A DNA stretch of 40,255 bases from Desulfovibrionales bacterium (GTDB lineage Bacteria; Desulfobacterota; Desulfovibrionia; Desulfovibrionales; Desulfovibrionaceae): assembly GCA_030156255.1 (NCBI GenBank), contig JASGMV010000038.1:1-40255 (forward strand), read 5' to 3'. Below, piece by piece: positions 14,566 to 22,855 of this stretch (its first letter is position 1; every line of letters begins with the position of its first letter). The notes under the pieces were generated by a model that saw nothing but the letters and a program-made list of their open reading frames with translations, had not been told where the DNA came from and did no database searches. Both the position numbers and the translations under genes were made by a program.

Positions 14566-17490
14566 CTAGTCAAGGGTCTGGGCGACCTCCTTGTGCTCGA
14601 AGGCTTCGATGACGTCTCCCGTCTTGATGTCGTTGAAGTTCTGCAGGCCCACGCCGCACTCGTATCCCTTGACCACTTCCTTGGCGTCGTCCTTGAAACG
14701 CTTGAGGGAGTCGATGGCGCCGGTGTACAGCACCACGCCGTCGCGCAGCAGGCGCACGGGCGCGTTGCGGGTCAATTTGCCGTCGGTCACGAAACAGCCG
14801 GCCACGGTGCCGACCTTGGGCACGCTGAAGGTGTCGCGGACTTCCGCCTGGCCCAGGTAGACCTCCTCGATGAGCGGGGAGAGCATGCCGGACATGGCGT
14901 CCTTGATCTCGCTGACCAGCTTGTAGATGACGTCGTAGAAGCGGACTTCCACGTTTTCTTCGTCGGCCAGTTCCTTGACCTTGAGGGTCGGGCGCACGTT
15001 GAAGCCGATGATGATGGCTTCCGAGGCCGAGGCCAGCAGGATGTCGGACTCGGTGATGGCGCCGGCCCCGCCGTGGATGATCTCCACCCGGACGGCGTCG
15101 GTGCTGAGTTTGACCAGCGCTTCCTGGATGGCCTCAAGCGAGCCCTGCACGTCGGCCTTCAGCACCAGGTTGAGGACCTTGGCCTCTTCCTCGGGCTTGG
15201 AGGCCAGGAAGGACTCCAGGGTGACCTTGGACTTGCCGGCCAGATCTTTTTCGCGCTGCTTGAGGCGGCGGGTCTCGGCGATGCGGCGGGCGACCTTGTC
15301 GTCCTCGACCACCACGAACTCGTCGCCGGCCTCGGGGATGCCGTCGAAGCCCTGGACCTCCACCGGAATGGAGGGGCCGGCCTTCTCGATCTTGGCGCCC
15401 TGGTCGTCGAACATGGAGCGGACCCGGCCGTGGTACAGGCCGCAGACAAAGGACTGTCCCACCTCCAAGGAGCCTTCCTGGATGAGCACCGTGCCCACGG
15501 GGCCGCGGCCCTTGTCCAGTTTGGCCTCCACGATGTGGCCTCTGGCCAGCTTGTTGGGGTTGGCCTTGAGCTCCAGCACTTCGGCCTGCAGCAGGATGAG
15601 TTCGAGCAGTTCGTCGATGCCCTGGCGCTGCTTGGCCGAGACGTAGGCGAAGATGGTTTCGCCGCCCCAGTCTTCGGGCGTCAGGCCGCGTTCGGCCAGC
15701 TCGCGTTTGACCCGGTCGGGGTTGGCGTCTTCCTTGTCGATCTTGTTCACGGCCACCAGCAGGGGCACATTGGCGGCGCGGGCGTGGTTGATGGCTTCCT
15801 TGGTCTGCTCCATGACGCCGTCGTCCGCCGCCACCACCAGAACCACCAGGTCCGTGACCTGGGCGCCGCGGGCGCGCATGGTGGTGAAGGCCTCGTGGCC
15901 CGGCGTGTCCAGGAAGACGATTTCCCCCCGTGCGGTCTGGACGTGGTAGGCGCCGATGTGCTGGGTGATGCCGCCCGCTTCGCCGGCCGTGATGTTGGTC
16001 GAGCGGATGGCGTCCAGCAGAGAGGTCTTGCCGTGGTCGACGTGGCCCATGATGGTCACCACGGGCGGACGGGGCAAGAGCTGGTCCGGGCTGTCCTCTT
16101 CCTTGGGCAGCAGGAAATTCTCTTCGGTGAAGGCCACGTTTTCGACTTCGTAGCCGAACTCCGAGGAAACCAGGGTGGCGGTGTCCAGATCCAGCGACTG
16201 GTTGATCGTGGCCATGACGCCCATGGAGAACAGGGTCTTGATGATTTCCTGCGCTTTGACGCCCATCTGGTGGGCCAAGTCCGAGAGCCGCACCGTGTCT
16301 TCGATGCGGATTTTCCGCTTGGCGGCCTTGATGGGCTGCGTGGTCGCCTGGGCGACCTCCTGCTCATCCTGGTAGCCGCCGCGGCCTTTTTTGCGCTTGC
16401 CGCCGCGGCTGCGCATGGGCCGTTCCTGCGGTTCGGACTTGCGTTTACCGCGACGATCCGCCTGGTCCTGCTGCTCGTTGCGAGGAAATTCCACGACGCG
16501 GCGATCTTTTCTGCGCTTCTTGCCGCGCCCGTCGTCGTCGGCGGGCGCCGGTCCCCCGTTGTTCTCTGCGGCGGGGGCGTGCAGGCGAAGCTGGCGGCCA
16601 GGCCGGCGGGCCTCGGAAGGAGCCGGTCGGCGGGCTTCGGGCGCGCTTGGCTGGCGAGGCTCGGACGGCGCCGGCGCTTCCGGCTTGTGGATGACCCGGA
16701 CCTGCGGCTGGCTGTCGTGCTCGGGCCGTTTGCGCTTCTTCTTTTTGGGGCGCTCTTCGGCGTCCGCGGCCGGAGCGGCCGCTTTTTCTGGCTCGGCTGC
16801 AGGCGCCGCTTCTTCGGTCTTCGCAACAGGCGGCTCTTTGTCCGGAGATTTCGCGTCGGCTGAATCTTCGGGCGGGCGGACGGGCTCAGCGGCTTCCGGC
16901 TCAGCCATAACTTTTTTCTCCACAGCGGGCTCTGGGGGTGTTGCTTGCGGTTGCTCGGAGACGGAGGGCTCGGATTCGGCCTGCGCTTCGGGCGCGGACG
17001 CCTCCACAGCGGGCTCCTCCGGGGCTTCCGGCGCCTCGGCTTGCGTTTCGGCGTCGGGCTCAGGCTCCTGGCTCGGGGTGCTGATGATGCGCGCGGCGCG
17101 TTCCTCTTTCGCGGGGGGCTCGGGGGATTTGGGGGCCTCTTCCGGCGACTGCTCGGGTTCGGGGGCCGCAGCTTCCTCCGGCTCCTCGACGGACGCTTCC
17201 GGTTCCTGGAGCGTCTCCTGAGCCTCCTCGGCCTCTTCGGCTTTGCGCTCCTTTCTGCGCCTTGAACCGCGGCGTCGGACAATGACTCCCGGCTGGACTT
17301 CCTTGCGGACCACGTCCGTTTGGGACTGGGCCTGGGACTGGGCCTCGCGCACCTGCTGGGCTTCCTCTTCCGAGAGGCCGCTCATGTGGCTTTTGACCTG
17401 AATGCCGAGCTCTCGACAGGACTGGATGATGTCCTTGTTCGTGAGCCCCAACTCGGCGGCCAGGTCTCTAACCCGAAGATTTGCGCTCAT
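14566..17490 (-). CDS. infB: Translation initiation factor IF-2
   Basis: 974 residues, long for the family. There is an IF2 N-terminal domain at about residues 1-52 and a low-complexity Pro/Glu/Ala-rich linker at about 60-380. A second IF2_N domain (about 395-445) precedes the GTPase domain with G1 GHVDHGKT at about 481, then DTPGHEAF and NKIDK, followed by the EF-Tu-like and C-terminal fMet-tRNA-binding domains. It brings initiator tRNA to the 30S subunit. The first codons overlap ylxR by 23 bases. The size excess lies wholly in the acidic then basic linker, which is expected to be disordered. Alternative internal starts giving shorter forms, as in E. coli, cannot be judged here. Confidence 0.97.
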   Translation of the reverse strand: MSANLRVRDLAAELGLTNKDIIQSCRELGIQVKSHMSGLSEEEAQQVREAQSQAQSQTDVVRKEVQPGVIVRRRGSRRRKERKAEEAEEAQETLQEPEASVEEPEEAAAPEPEQSPEEAPKSPEPPAKEERAARIISTPSQEPEPDAETQAEAPEAPEEPAVEASAPEAQAESEPSVSEQPQATPPEPAVEKKVMAEPEAAEPVRPPEDSADAKSPDKEPPVAKTEEAAPAAEPEKAAAPAADAEERPKKKKRKRPEHDSQPQVRVIHKPEAPAPSEPRQPSAPEARRPAPSEARRPGRQLRLHAPAAENNGGPAPADDDGRGKKRRKDRRVVEFPRNEQQDQADRRGKRKSEPQERPMRSRGGKRKKGRGGYQDEQEVAQATTQPIKAAKRKIRIEDTVRLSDLAHQMGVKAQEIIKTLFSMGVMATINQSLDLDTATLVSSEFGYEVENVAFTEENFLLPKEEDSPDQLLPRPPVVTIMGHVDHGKTSLLDAIRSTNITAGEAGGITQHIGAYHVQTARGEIVFLDTPGHEAFTTMRARGAQVTDLVVLVVAADDGVMEQTKEAINHARAANVPLLVAVNKIDKEDANPDRVKRELAERGLTPEDWGGETIFAYVSAKQRQGIDELLELILLQAEVLELKANPNKLARGHIVEAKLDKGRGPVGTVLIQEGSLEVGQSFVCGLYHGRVRSMFDDQGAKIEKAGPSIPVEVQGFDGIPEAGDEFVVVEDDKVARRIAETRRLKQREKDLAGKSKVTLESFLASKPEEEAKVLNLVLKADVQGSLEAIQEALVKLSTDAVRVEIIHGGAGAITESDILLASASEAIIIGFNVRPTLKVKELADEENVEVRFYDVIYKLVSEIKDAMSGMLSPLIEEVYLGQAEVRDTFSVPKVGTVAGCFVTDGKLTRNAPVRLLRDGVVLYTGAIDSLKRFKDDAKEVVKGYECGVGLQNFNDIKTGDVIEAFEHKEVAQTLD

Positions 17491-17731
17491 GCACTCTCCC
17501 CCTGCTTGTTTTCCGAAAAGCCTTGTAACCCGCCATCCGCTCTCTGCAGTCCGGTCGACTGCAGCAGTACCAGCCCCGCCCGGCGGCGGTTTGGCGAGGA
17601 TCCGGCGTCAACGTCCAGGCGTCGGCCTCGGCGTCCAGCCGGCGTACGTGCCGTAATAATTCTTTCTTGGGCAACCGGCGGCGGCAGATGACGCACGTGC
17701 GCACCGGCCCCGGCGCTTCCGCATCGGCCAT
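17468..17731 (-). CDS. ylxR: YlxR (DUF448) nucleic-acid-binding protein
   Basis: 87 residues. It begins with the family signature RTCVICRRRLPKKELLRHVR and has GRGWYCCSRPDCRERM in the second half; the cysteines may bind a metal or hold the fold. YlxR proteins sit between nusA and infB in many bacteria and are reported to bind RNA or act as regulators. It starts 3 bases after nusA and overlaps the infB start by 23 bases, so all three are coupled. Confidence 0.9.
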   Translation of the reverse strand: MADAEAPGPVRTCVICRRRLPKKELLRHVRRLDAEADAWTLTPDPRQTAAGRGWYCCSRPDCRERMAGYKAFRKTSRGRVHERKSSG

Positions 17732-17734
17732 GAA

Positions 17735-19144
17735 TCATGCGTCTCCCTCTGAGGGCTCTTGTTCCGCCGTCTCGTCCGTGGATTGCTCCGCCGCATCCGT
17801 CTGCGGTTCGGCCTCGGCCGACGCTTCCCGTTCGGACGTCTCTTCGCCGGCGCTCGCCGTCTCGTCTCCTGCTCCCTCGTCGCTCTCGGCGGGCCGCTCC
17901 TCGGCGGCGGGCCGGCTCGGGGTCAGCAGGTTGATGGCGGCGCGCAGGTCGGAAATCTTGGACGGCGTCATGCCCGTAACATGCATCAGTTCCTCGGGCG
18001 AGGCCTGGTTCAGGTCGTCCAGGCTCTCGAAGCCGGCGGCCAGGAAGGCGCTCATGGAGAGCTCCGCCACGCTGGCCACTTGCTCCAGCCCCTGGCGGGA
18101 AGCGTTCGCTTCGCCGTAGCGCGACTCCGTGAGGACGTCGACTTTCCAACCCAGCAGCTTGGAGGCCAATTTGACGTTTTGGCCCTTGCGGCCGATGGCC
18201 GGCGTGAGCTGGTCGTCCGGAACCACCACTTCCAGGGTGTTTTCGTCGTCGTCCACGGTGATGCGGTTGATGCGGGCGGGAGACAGGGCGTTCTGGGCGT
18301 AGACCGCGATGTCCGGCGACCAGACCACGATGTCGATGCGCTCGCCGCGCAGCTCCTGGACGATGTTCTGGATGCGCGAGCCGCGGATGCCCACGCAGGC
18401 GCCCACGGGGTCCACTTCCCGATCCTTGGAGTAGACCGCGACCTTGGCCCGCAGGCCGGGATCGCGCGCCACGCCCATGATGGCCACCGTGCCGTCGGAA
18501 ACCTCGGGCACCTCCCGCTTGAACAGCGAGACCATGTAGTCGGGGTGGGACCGGGAGACCACCACCTGCGGGCCGCGGGATTCCTTGTGCACGCCGATGA
18601 TGTACGCCTGAATGCGGTCTCCGCGTTTGTAGCGCTCGCGGGGAATCTGCTCTTCCTTGGGCAGCACGGCTTCGGTGCGGCCGAGGTTGATGATCCACCC
18701 CGAGCGGTCCCGGCGCTGGATGATGCCCGAAACGATTTCGCCCACGCGGTCCTTGTATTCCTCGTAAATGATTTCCTGCTCCGCGTCGCGCATGCGCTGG
18801 ATGATGACCTGCTTGGCCGACTGGGCCGCGATGCGCCCCAAGTCCTCGATGTCGATGCGGAAGCCCATTTCGTCGTCGAGCTGGACGCTGGGGTCGTGCT
18901 TGCGAGCCTCCTCCAGGGTGATCTCGCTGACCGTGTCCTCCACGTCTTCGACCACGATCTTGAACTGGTAGACCTCGATGTCGCCGGTTTCCTCGTTGAA
19001 ATTGATTTCGACGTCCATCTCGTCGCCGTACTTGCGATGGACGGAGGAACGCACCGCCTCTTCCAGGGTGTCGATGAGCAGATCCCGGTCGATGCCCTTG
19101 TCCTTGCTGATCTGATCGATGGCCTTTTTCAGCTCCGCGCCCAT
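17735..19144 (-). CDS. nusA: Transcription termination/antitermination factor NusA
   Basis: 469 residues. The N-terminal RNA polymerase-binding domain (1-125) is followed by S1 (about 132-200) and two KH domains (about 205-345, with VGACVGIRGSRIQNIVQEL and PAIGRKGQNVKLASKL). A helix-hairpin-helix-like segment (about 365-415) precedes an acidic Ala/Glu/Ser tail of about 50 residues. NusA controls pausing, termination and antitermination. In E. coli it regulates its own operon, and the terminator at 19695-19726 upstream of rimP is a possible target. It lies 55 bases after rimP. Confidence 0.97.
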   Translation of the reverse strand: MGAELKKAIDQISKDKGIDRDLLIDTLEEAVRSSVHRKYGDEMDVEINFNEETGDIEVYQFKIVVEDVEDTVSEITLEEARKHDPSVQLDDEMGFRIDIEDLGRIAAQSAKQVIIQRMRDAEQEIIYEEYKDRVGEIVSGIIQRRDRSGWIINLGRTEAVLPKEEQIPRERYKRGDRIQAYIIGVHKESRGPQVVVSRSHPDYMVSLFKREVPEVSDGTVAIMGVARDPGLRAKVAVYSKDREVDPVGACVGIRGSRIQNIVQELRGERIDIVVWSPDIAVYAQNALSPARINRITVDDDENTLEVVVPDDQLTPAIGRKGQNVKLASKLLGWKVDVLTESRYGEANASRQGLEQVASVAELSMSAFLAAGFESLDDLNQASPEELMHVTGMTPSKISDLRAAINLLTPSRPAAEERPAESDEGAGDETASAGEETSEREASAEAEPQTDAAEQSTDETAEQEPSEGDA

Positions 19145-19199
19145 GGTGCTCTGCCTTGTTTACGCCGGTCCGACAGGCTCGTTCCGGCTGGTTTGGTCA

Positions 19200-19661
19200 T
19201 CAAGCTTTCTGCTCGAAATCGTGGACGAGCCGGGCCCGTTTCACATCGCGCCAGTGAAGCTCGACGGCTTCTTCGTCCACAAGAAGGGTGAAGCGGTCGT
19301 CCGCAACGACCGAGAGTTCGCCTTTGAAATTTTTTCGGCCCTCGAGGGGCTCCTCCAACTGGACCCGGACGTCGCGGCCTACGTAGGGCTGCATTTGCTC
19401 CAGGTGAAAAAAGCGCCGTTCGAATCCCGGGGAGGATACTTCCAATATATAAGAGCCCGGAACCGCGTCCTCGACCTCCAGGGCCAATCCGGCGTGCCGG
19501 CTGGCCTTGGCGCACTCCCCGACGCTCACTCCGCCGGGTTTCTCCACGTACAGGCGCAGCACCTTTCGACGGCCGGGATTTTCGATTTCAAGCCCCCAGA
19601 CGCTCAGGCCCAAAGCTTCCACGGCGGGCCGCAGCACATCCAGGATCAGTTGTTCGTTCAC
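19200..19661 (-). CDS. rimP: Ribosome maturation factor RimP
   Basis: 153 residues from a GTG at 19661, matching the usual 150-160. The family pattern LRPAVEALGLSVWGLEIEN, then VEKPGGVSVGEC and LEVSSPGFERRFFHLEQ, is clear. It is required for 30S assembly. An open frame continues upstream through the terminator and the tRNA-Gly gene to 19886, but that part cannot be protein. The ribosome-binding site is modest (GAGG about nine bases upstream). It is the first protein gene of the nusA-infB operon. Confidence 0.92.
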   Translation of the reverse strand: MNEQLILDVLRPAVEALGLSVWGLEIENPGRRKVLRLYVEKPGGVSVGECAKASRHAGLALEVEDAVPGSYILEVSSPGFERRFFHLEQMQPYVGRDVRVQLEEPLEGRKNFKGELSVVADDRFTLLVDEEAVELHWRDVKRARLVHDFEQKA

Positions 19662-19694
19662 GCCGGGCGCCCTCTTGGATCGTTGCACGGTCCA

Positions 19695-19726
19695 TAAACA
19701 AAAAGGTGGACCACAGACGGTCCACC
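19695..19726 (-). terminator. Intrinsic terminator between tRNA-Gly and rimP
   Basis: On the minus strand, an 8-bp perfect stem (GGTGGACC and GGTCCACC, 6-base loop, 19705-19726) is followed by TTTTTGTTT. It lies 43 bases after the tRNA 3' end and 34 bases before the rimP start. It should end the tRNA transcript; the rimP operon must then be read by partial readthrough, antitermination or a promoter in the very short gap. Confidence 0.85.
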
Positions 19727-19768
19727 CCACGCTGCATTCGCCGCGCCGAGCCGTGGCTCGTTGAGGCT

Positions 19769-19844
19769 TGGAGCGGGTGACGGGGGTCGAACCCGCGACA
19801 CCGAGCTTGGGAAGCTCGTACTCTACCAACTGAGCTACACCCGC
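19769..19844 (-). tRNA. tRNA-Gly (anticodon CCC)
   Basis: A 76-base cloverleaf on the minus strand including an encoded CCA (19769-19771). The acceptor stem GCGGGTG pairs with CACCCGC. The D-arm has AGCTCAGTTGGTAGAGT, and the anticodon stem CGAGC/GCTCG encloses the loop TTCCCAA, so the anticodon is CCC (complement at 19809-19811), reading GGG codons. The T-arm has GGTTCGA. It lies upstream of rimP, where E. coli has the metY tRNA gene. Confidence 0.97.
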
Positions 19845-19857
19845 CCGCAAGAAGAAT

Positions 19858-19886
19858 CCCATAGCCGTGGCGAAAGGGGATGTCAA
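19858..19886 (-). promoter_or_regulatory. Sigma-70 promoter for tRNA-Gly (and rimP operon)
   Basis: Minus-strand TTGACA (19881-19886), a 17-base spacer and TATGGG (19858-19863) end 13 bases upstream of the mature tRNA 5' base. Confidence 0.65.
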
Positions 19887-19980
19887 GGATTCCTTTCTCC
19901 GACCGAGGCCTTCGCAAGCGTTTCTCCCGTCGCCCCGCTCGGCGACGCAACCGGCCGCGGGGAAGTGCGCTTTTAAAAAA

Positions 19981-19992
19981 GAAGGCGCCTTC
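19981..19992. promoter_or_regulatory. GAAGGCGCCTTC palindrome, candidate operator (upstream copy)
   Basis: A perfect 12-bp palindrome six bases upstream of the -35 at 19998. Its first nine to ten bases recur at 20038, past the -10. Its placement on both sides of one promoter suggests binding by the MarR encoded downstream (inference). Confidence 0.5.
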
Positions 19993-19997
19993 CTATC

Positions 19998-20025
19998 TTG
20001 ACATCGTACGGGGAGGTTTTATCGT
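19998..20025 (+). promoter_or_regulatory. Sigma-70 promoter for the Cys/RG-rich gene and marR
   Basis: A perfect -35 TTGACA (19998-20003), a 16-base spacer and TATCGT (20020-20025, four of six). Transcription would start near 20032, about 50 bases before the ATG at 20082. An A/T-rich stretch (CTTTTAAAAAA) precedes the upstream palindrome. Confidence 0.6.
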
Positions 20026-20037
20026 CTACCAAGAATC

Positions 20038-20049
20038 GAAGGCGCCTAG
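20038..20049. promoter_or_regulatory. GAAGGCGCCTAG, candidate operator (downstream copy)
   Basis: It repeats the GAAGGCGCCT of 19981-19990, 57 bases apart, with an 8-bp palindromic core AGGCGCCT. It lies just after the expected transcription start. Confidence 0.45.
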
Positions 20050-20081
20050 CTATTTGAACGTTTAACGCAAAGGAGTTTGAA

Positions 20082-20414
20082 ATGTTTGGATGCATGAGAA
20101 GAGAACATCGTGAGGGCGGCCGGTGCGGCCGAAACAACCGCCGCGACCGCTCCCATGGCCGAGGTCATGGCCGCGGCTTGCGGGAAGGCGTTGGCGCGAG
20201 GGGCCGCAGCGGGCGGCGAAGCGCCAGGGAAGGTCGGGGCGAAGTCCGTCCCCTTTTCGGGCGTCTCGGGGGCGAACCTGATTCGCCGTCGGCCGCGGCG
20301 CCGGAGGCGCTTGTCTGCCCGTTGTGCGACAACCACTGTCCGCTGGGCGAGCCGAGCTGCCCCAAAGGCGAGGCCTACGCCCAGTCCATGAACGCCGGCA
20401 GGGGAGGCGAGTGA
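20082..20414 (+). CDS. Small Arg/Gly-rich protein with C-terminal cysteine cluster
   Basis: 110 residues, function unknown. The first 65 residues are rich in Arg, Gly and His with repeated GR steps and little order. The C-terminal part carries CPLCDNHCPLGEPSC, a CxxCx3Cx6C arrangement suited to binding zinc or another metal, followed by a short polar end. The gene is credible: AAAGGAG lies at good distance before the ATG, a promoter with flanking dyads lies upstream, and its stop overlaps the marR start as TGATG. The MarR has a matching Arg/Gly-rich tail, so the two products may work together, for instance sensing metal or redox state. This is inference; no named family is claimed. Confidence 0.75.
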   Translation: MFGCMRREHREGGRCGRNNRRDRSHGRGHGRGLREGVGARGRSGRRSAREGRGEVRPLFGRLGGEPDSPSAAAPEALVCPLCDNHCPLGEPSCPKGEAYAQSMNAGRGGE

Positions 20415-20992
20415 TGACCGGCGAGAAGCGCTTGCAAACGGCGAGCGACGAAGAACTGGCGACGCTGCTTCATCAGGCCGCGAGGTTGATGGGCCGCGGC
20501 GGGCGCAGGCGCGGCCGAGGCCGCCGCACGCAGCGCCGTTTGTTGTCGATCATCGTGGAGCGAGGCCCCATCCTGCAAAGCGAACTGTTGGAGCTGCTGG
20601 ACGTTCGTTCGTCTTCCTTGAGCGAAGTTCTCGGCAAGCTGGAGCGCAACGGATGGATCGTCCGGGAGCGCAACGAAAACGATAAACGGGGCTTCGTCGT
20701 CTCGGCCACGGAGCAGGGGAAATCCCTTTGCTCCGACCCGGAGGAGGCCCGCGAAAGCGCGGACGGCCTGTTCGCCTGTCTCGACGACGAGGAGCGCGGG
20801 CGGCTCGCCGAGGCTTTGGAGAAGCTCGTTTCCTCCTTGAAGGACGACCCGGTGCGCGAGGGGGGCTTCTTCGGGCGGCGCGAACACGGTCGGATGCGCC
20901 GCGACAATGGTCCGGACCGGGAGGACGAGCGCCGGTCCGAAGGTTTCGGGCGCGGCCGTCGCGGCCGGGACCGCCATGGCCGAGGTGAATAA
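20414..20992 (+). CDS. MarR-family regulator with Arg/Gly-rich tail
   Basis: 192 residues. After a basic stretch (GRGGRRRGRGRRTQRRLL) comes a MarR-type winged helix: helix-turn-helix in LQSELLELLDVRSSSLSEVLGKL, then the wing RERNENDKRGFVVSATEQGK. A dimerisation helix region follows, then about 40 low-complexity Arg/Gly/Asp residues at the C-terminus. The start is ATG 20414, overlapping the preceding stop and with GGGGAGG six bases upstream; the longer frame from 20324 is rejected. It probably regulates its own two-gene operon through the GGCGCC dyads. The basic N- and C-terminal stretches are not part of ordinary MarR proteins and may bind nucleic acid. Confidence 0.88.
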   Translation: MTGEKRLQTASDEELATLLHQAARLMGRGGRRRGRGRRTQRRLLSIIVERGPILQSELLELLDVRSSSLSEVLGKLERNGWIVRERNENDKRGFVVSATEQGKSLCSDPEEARESADGLFACLDDEERGRLAEALEKLVSSLKDDPVREGGFFGRREHGRMRRDNGPDREDERRSEGFGRGRRGRDRHGRGE

Positions 20993-21220
20993 GCGCGCCC
21001 CCCGGCGCAGCAGATTTTTCCTTCCTCCTCCGTTGTCCGCGGACGTTCGCGCCGCGGACGCCGTCCAAAGGGCGGGATTTCGGAGCGCAAAACCGGCTGC
21101 TTTCCGCTGCGGAGCGCTCCGATTCCTCGTTTCGCGGGCGAGTCTCCGCCTCCCGACAACGAGTTGACGGACTCATCCCTTTCCCCTTCGAAAGTTTTCG
21201 TTCTCCAAGGCTGACGGCGA

Positions 21221-21238
21221 TTGGCCCATCGATTGCAT
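21221..21238 (+). promoter_or_regulatory. Sigma-54 promoter of the flgF operon
   Basis: TTGGCCCATCGATTGCAT has GG (21223-21224) and GC (21235-21236) exactly ten bases apart, with TTGCA at -12, close to the TGGCAC-N5-TTGCW consensus. Transcription would start near 21248, just before the flgF ribosome-binding site at 21251. Sigma-54 control of rod/ring/hook genes is common in polar flagellates. Confidence 0.75.
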
Positions 21239-21264
21239 ATCGTTTGACCAGAAGGAGAGCAAAC

Positions 21265-22038
21265 ATGCAAGACGCCATGTACAGCGCTATGTTCGGCGCC
21301 ATGTCCAACGAAATCAGGGTCGATCTCATCGCCAACAATATGGCGAACGTGAACACCACCGGTTATAAAAAGGATCAGGTGACGTTTCACGACACCTTCC
21401 TCAGATTCGCCCATGATTCCGTGGTGGACACCAAGACCTATCTGCGCGGGGAGAATGTGTTTCCCCGGCCGGACATCCTGGCCAAGCCCCGATTGTCCGG
21501 CCAGTATGTGGACATGTCGCAGGGAAGCCTCGCTCCCACGGGGAATCCCCTGGACCTTGCCATCTCCGGAGAGGGCTTTTTCCAGGTTCGGACGCCGGAC
21601 GGCGATTATCTGACGCGCAATGGAAGTTTCGTGGTCTCTTCGGACGGAACGCTGGTCACAGAGCAGGGATATCCGGTCCTCGGCGAGGGCGGCCCCATCG
21701 TGATTCCGCAGGGCGCCCAGGTCCAGATCGACCACGACGGCGTCATCCGCCAGGGAGGGGCCGAGGTCGGCCAGATCGGCGTCTACACGGTGGACGATCC
21801 GACCCAGTTGGAGAAGATCGGCTCCAACCTGTTCGGAGTCGGGGGGGCCGCCTTGGCGCCCGTTCCGGCTGAAAATGCGGTGGTCCAGCAGGGGTTTTTG
21901 GAGAAGTCCAACGTGGAGGTGGTTTCCGAAATGGTCTCTCTGATCGAAAGCCAGCGAGGCTACGAGGCCTACTCCAAGGTCATCAAAGGCAGCAGCGAAC
22001 TCAGCGAGCAACTGCTCCAGAAGGTTGGCAGGGTCTAG
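21265..22038 (+). CDS. flgF: Flagellar proximal rod protein FlgF
   Basis: 257 residues. It has the N-terminal flagellar rod/hook signature ANNMANVNTTGYKKD and the C-terminal SNVEVVSEMVSLIESQRGYEAYSKVI helix that pack together in the axial structure. First position before flgG and its length identify it as FlgF rather than a second FlgG. The start is ATG 21265 with GAAGGAG seven bases upstream; an earlier in-frame codon at 21244 would precede the predicted transcription start. It is the first gene behind the sigma-54 promoter. Exported by the flagellar type III system, so no signal peptide. Confidence 0.93.
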   Translation: MQDAMYSAMFGAMSNEIRVDLIANNMANVNTTGYKKDQVTFHDTFLRFAHDSVVDTKTYLRGENVFPRPDILAKPRLSGQYVDMSQGSLAPTGNPLDLAISGEGFFQVRTPDGDYLTRNGSFVVSSDGTLVTEQGYPVLGEGGPIVIPQGAQVQIDHDGVIRQGGAEVGQIGVYTVDDPTQLEKIGSNLFGVGGAALAPVPAENAVVQQGFLEKSNVEVVSEMVSLIESQRGYEAYSKVIKGSSELSEQLLQKVGRV

Positions 22039-22056
22039 CGAAGGAGGAATACCGAT

Positions 22057-22839
22057 ATGATGCGTTCGTTATGGACTGCGGCCACGGGCATGGTGGCCCA
22101 GCAGATGAACATCGACGTGAGGGCCAACAACCTCGCCAACGTCAACACCTACGGATTCAAGAAGAGCCGCGCCGAGTTCGAGGACCTCATGTACGAGACC
22201 ATGCGCATCGCCGGCACCGTGACCGCAGGCGGCAATCAGCTGCCCACGGGCATGCAGGTCGGCATGGGCGTCAAACCGGTGACGGTCCACAAGTTCTTCA
22301 CGCAGGGCGATTTCGAGAACACCGGCAACACCCTGGACATCGCCATCGAGGGCGACGGCTTTTTCCAGGTGGATATGAACGGCACGGACGCCTACACCCG
22401 CGCCGGCGCCTTCAGCCTGGACTCCGACGGCCGCATCGTCAACGCCAACGGTTATGCGCTGCAGCCGGAGTTCCTCGTCCCTCCCGAGGCCGTGAACGTG
22501 GTCATCGCGGAAGACGGGACCATTTCCGCCGTGGACAGTGAAGGGAACGAACTGGCCGCCGGGAACATCACGACCTACACGTTCATCAACCCGGCCGGCC
22601 TCAACGCCGTGGGCCGCAACGTCTACGTCCAGACCGACGCCTCGGGCGATCCCGTCGAGGGCACGCCCGGCGAGGACAATTTCGGCACGCTGTCCCAGGG
22701 GTTTCTGGAGAGCTCCAACGTCGAGCTCGTGGACGAAATGGTCGGGCTCATCACCGGACAGCGGGCCTACGAAATGAACTCCAAGGCCATCTCCACTTCG
22801 GACAGCATGTTGCAGACGGCCATCAACCTCAAGCGTTAA
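22057..22839 (+). CDS. flgG: Flagellar distal rod protein FlgG
   Basis: 260 residues, the canonical size. It begins MMRSLWTAATGMVAQQMN, with RANNLANVNTYGFKKSRAEF, and ends with SNVELVDEMVGLITGQRAYEMNSKAI and a short LKR terminus, all diagnostic of FlgG. It forms the distal rod that crosses the periplasm. AAGGAGG lies nine bases upstream; 18 bases separate it from flgF. Confidence 0.96.
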   Translation: MMRSLWTAATGMVAQQMNIDVRANNLANVNTYGFKKSRAEFEDLMYETMRIAGTVTAGGNQLPTGMQVGMGVKPVTVHKFFTQGDFENTGNTLDIAIEGDGFFQVDMNGTDAYTRAGAFSLDSDGRIVNANGYALQPEFLVPPEAVNVVIAEDGTISAVDSEGNELAAGNITTYTFINPAGLNAVGRNVYVQTDASGDPVEGTPGEDNFGTLSQGFLESSNVELVDEMVGLITGQRAYEMNSKAISTSDSMLQTAINLKR

Positions 22840-22855
22840 CACCAGGGAGAGCGCC

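Noticed and set aside
14566-17490. Opposite-strand frames of more than 700 codons over infB, pnp and truB
   Set aside because: They mirror highly conserved genes; long antisense frames are expected in GC-rich DNA with strong third-position bias.
19661-19886. Extension of rimP through to 19886
   Set aside because: The extension would translate through a tRNA-Gly gene and an intrinsic terminator; the family starts at the GTG at 19661.
20907-21359. Extra genes on either strand between marR and flgF
   Set aside because: Frames here are low-complexity Arg/Pro/Ser shadows, without ribosome-binding sites, and one would run over the sigma-54 promoter and flgF start.
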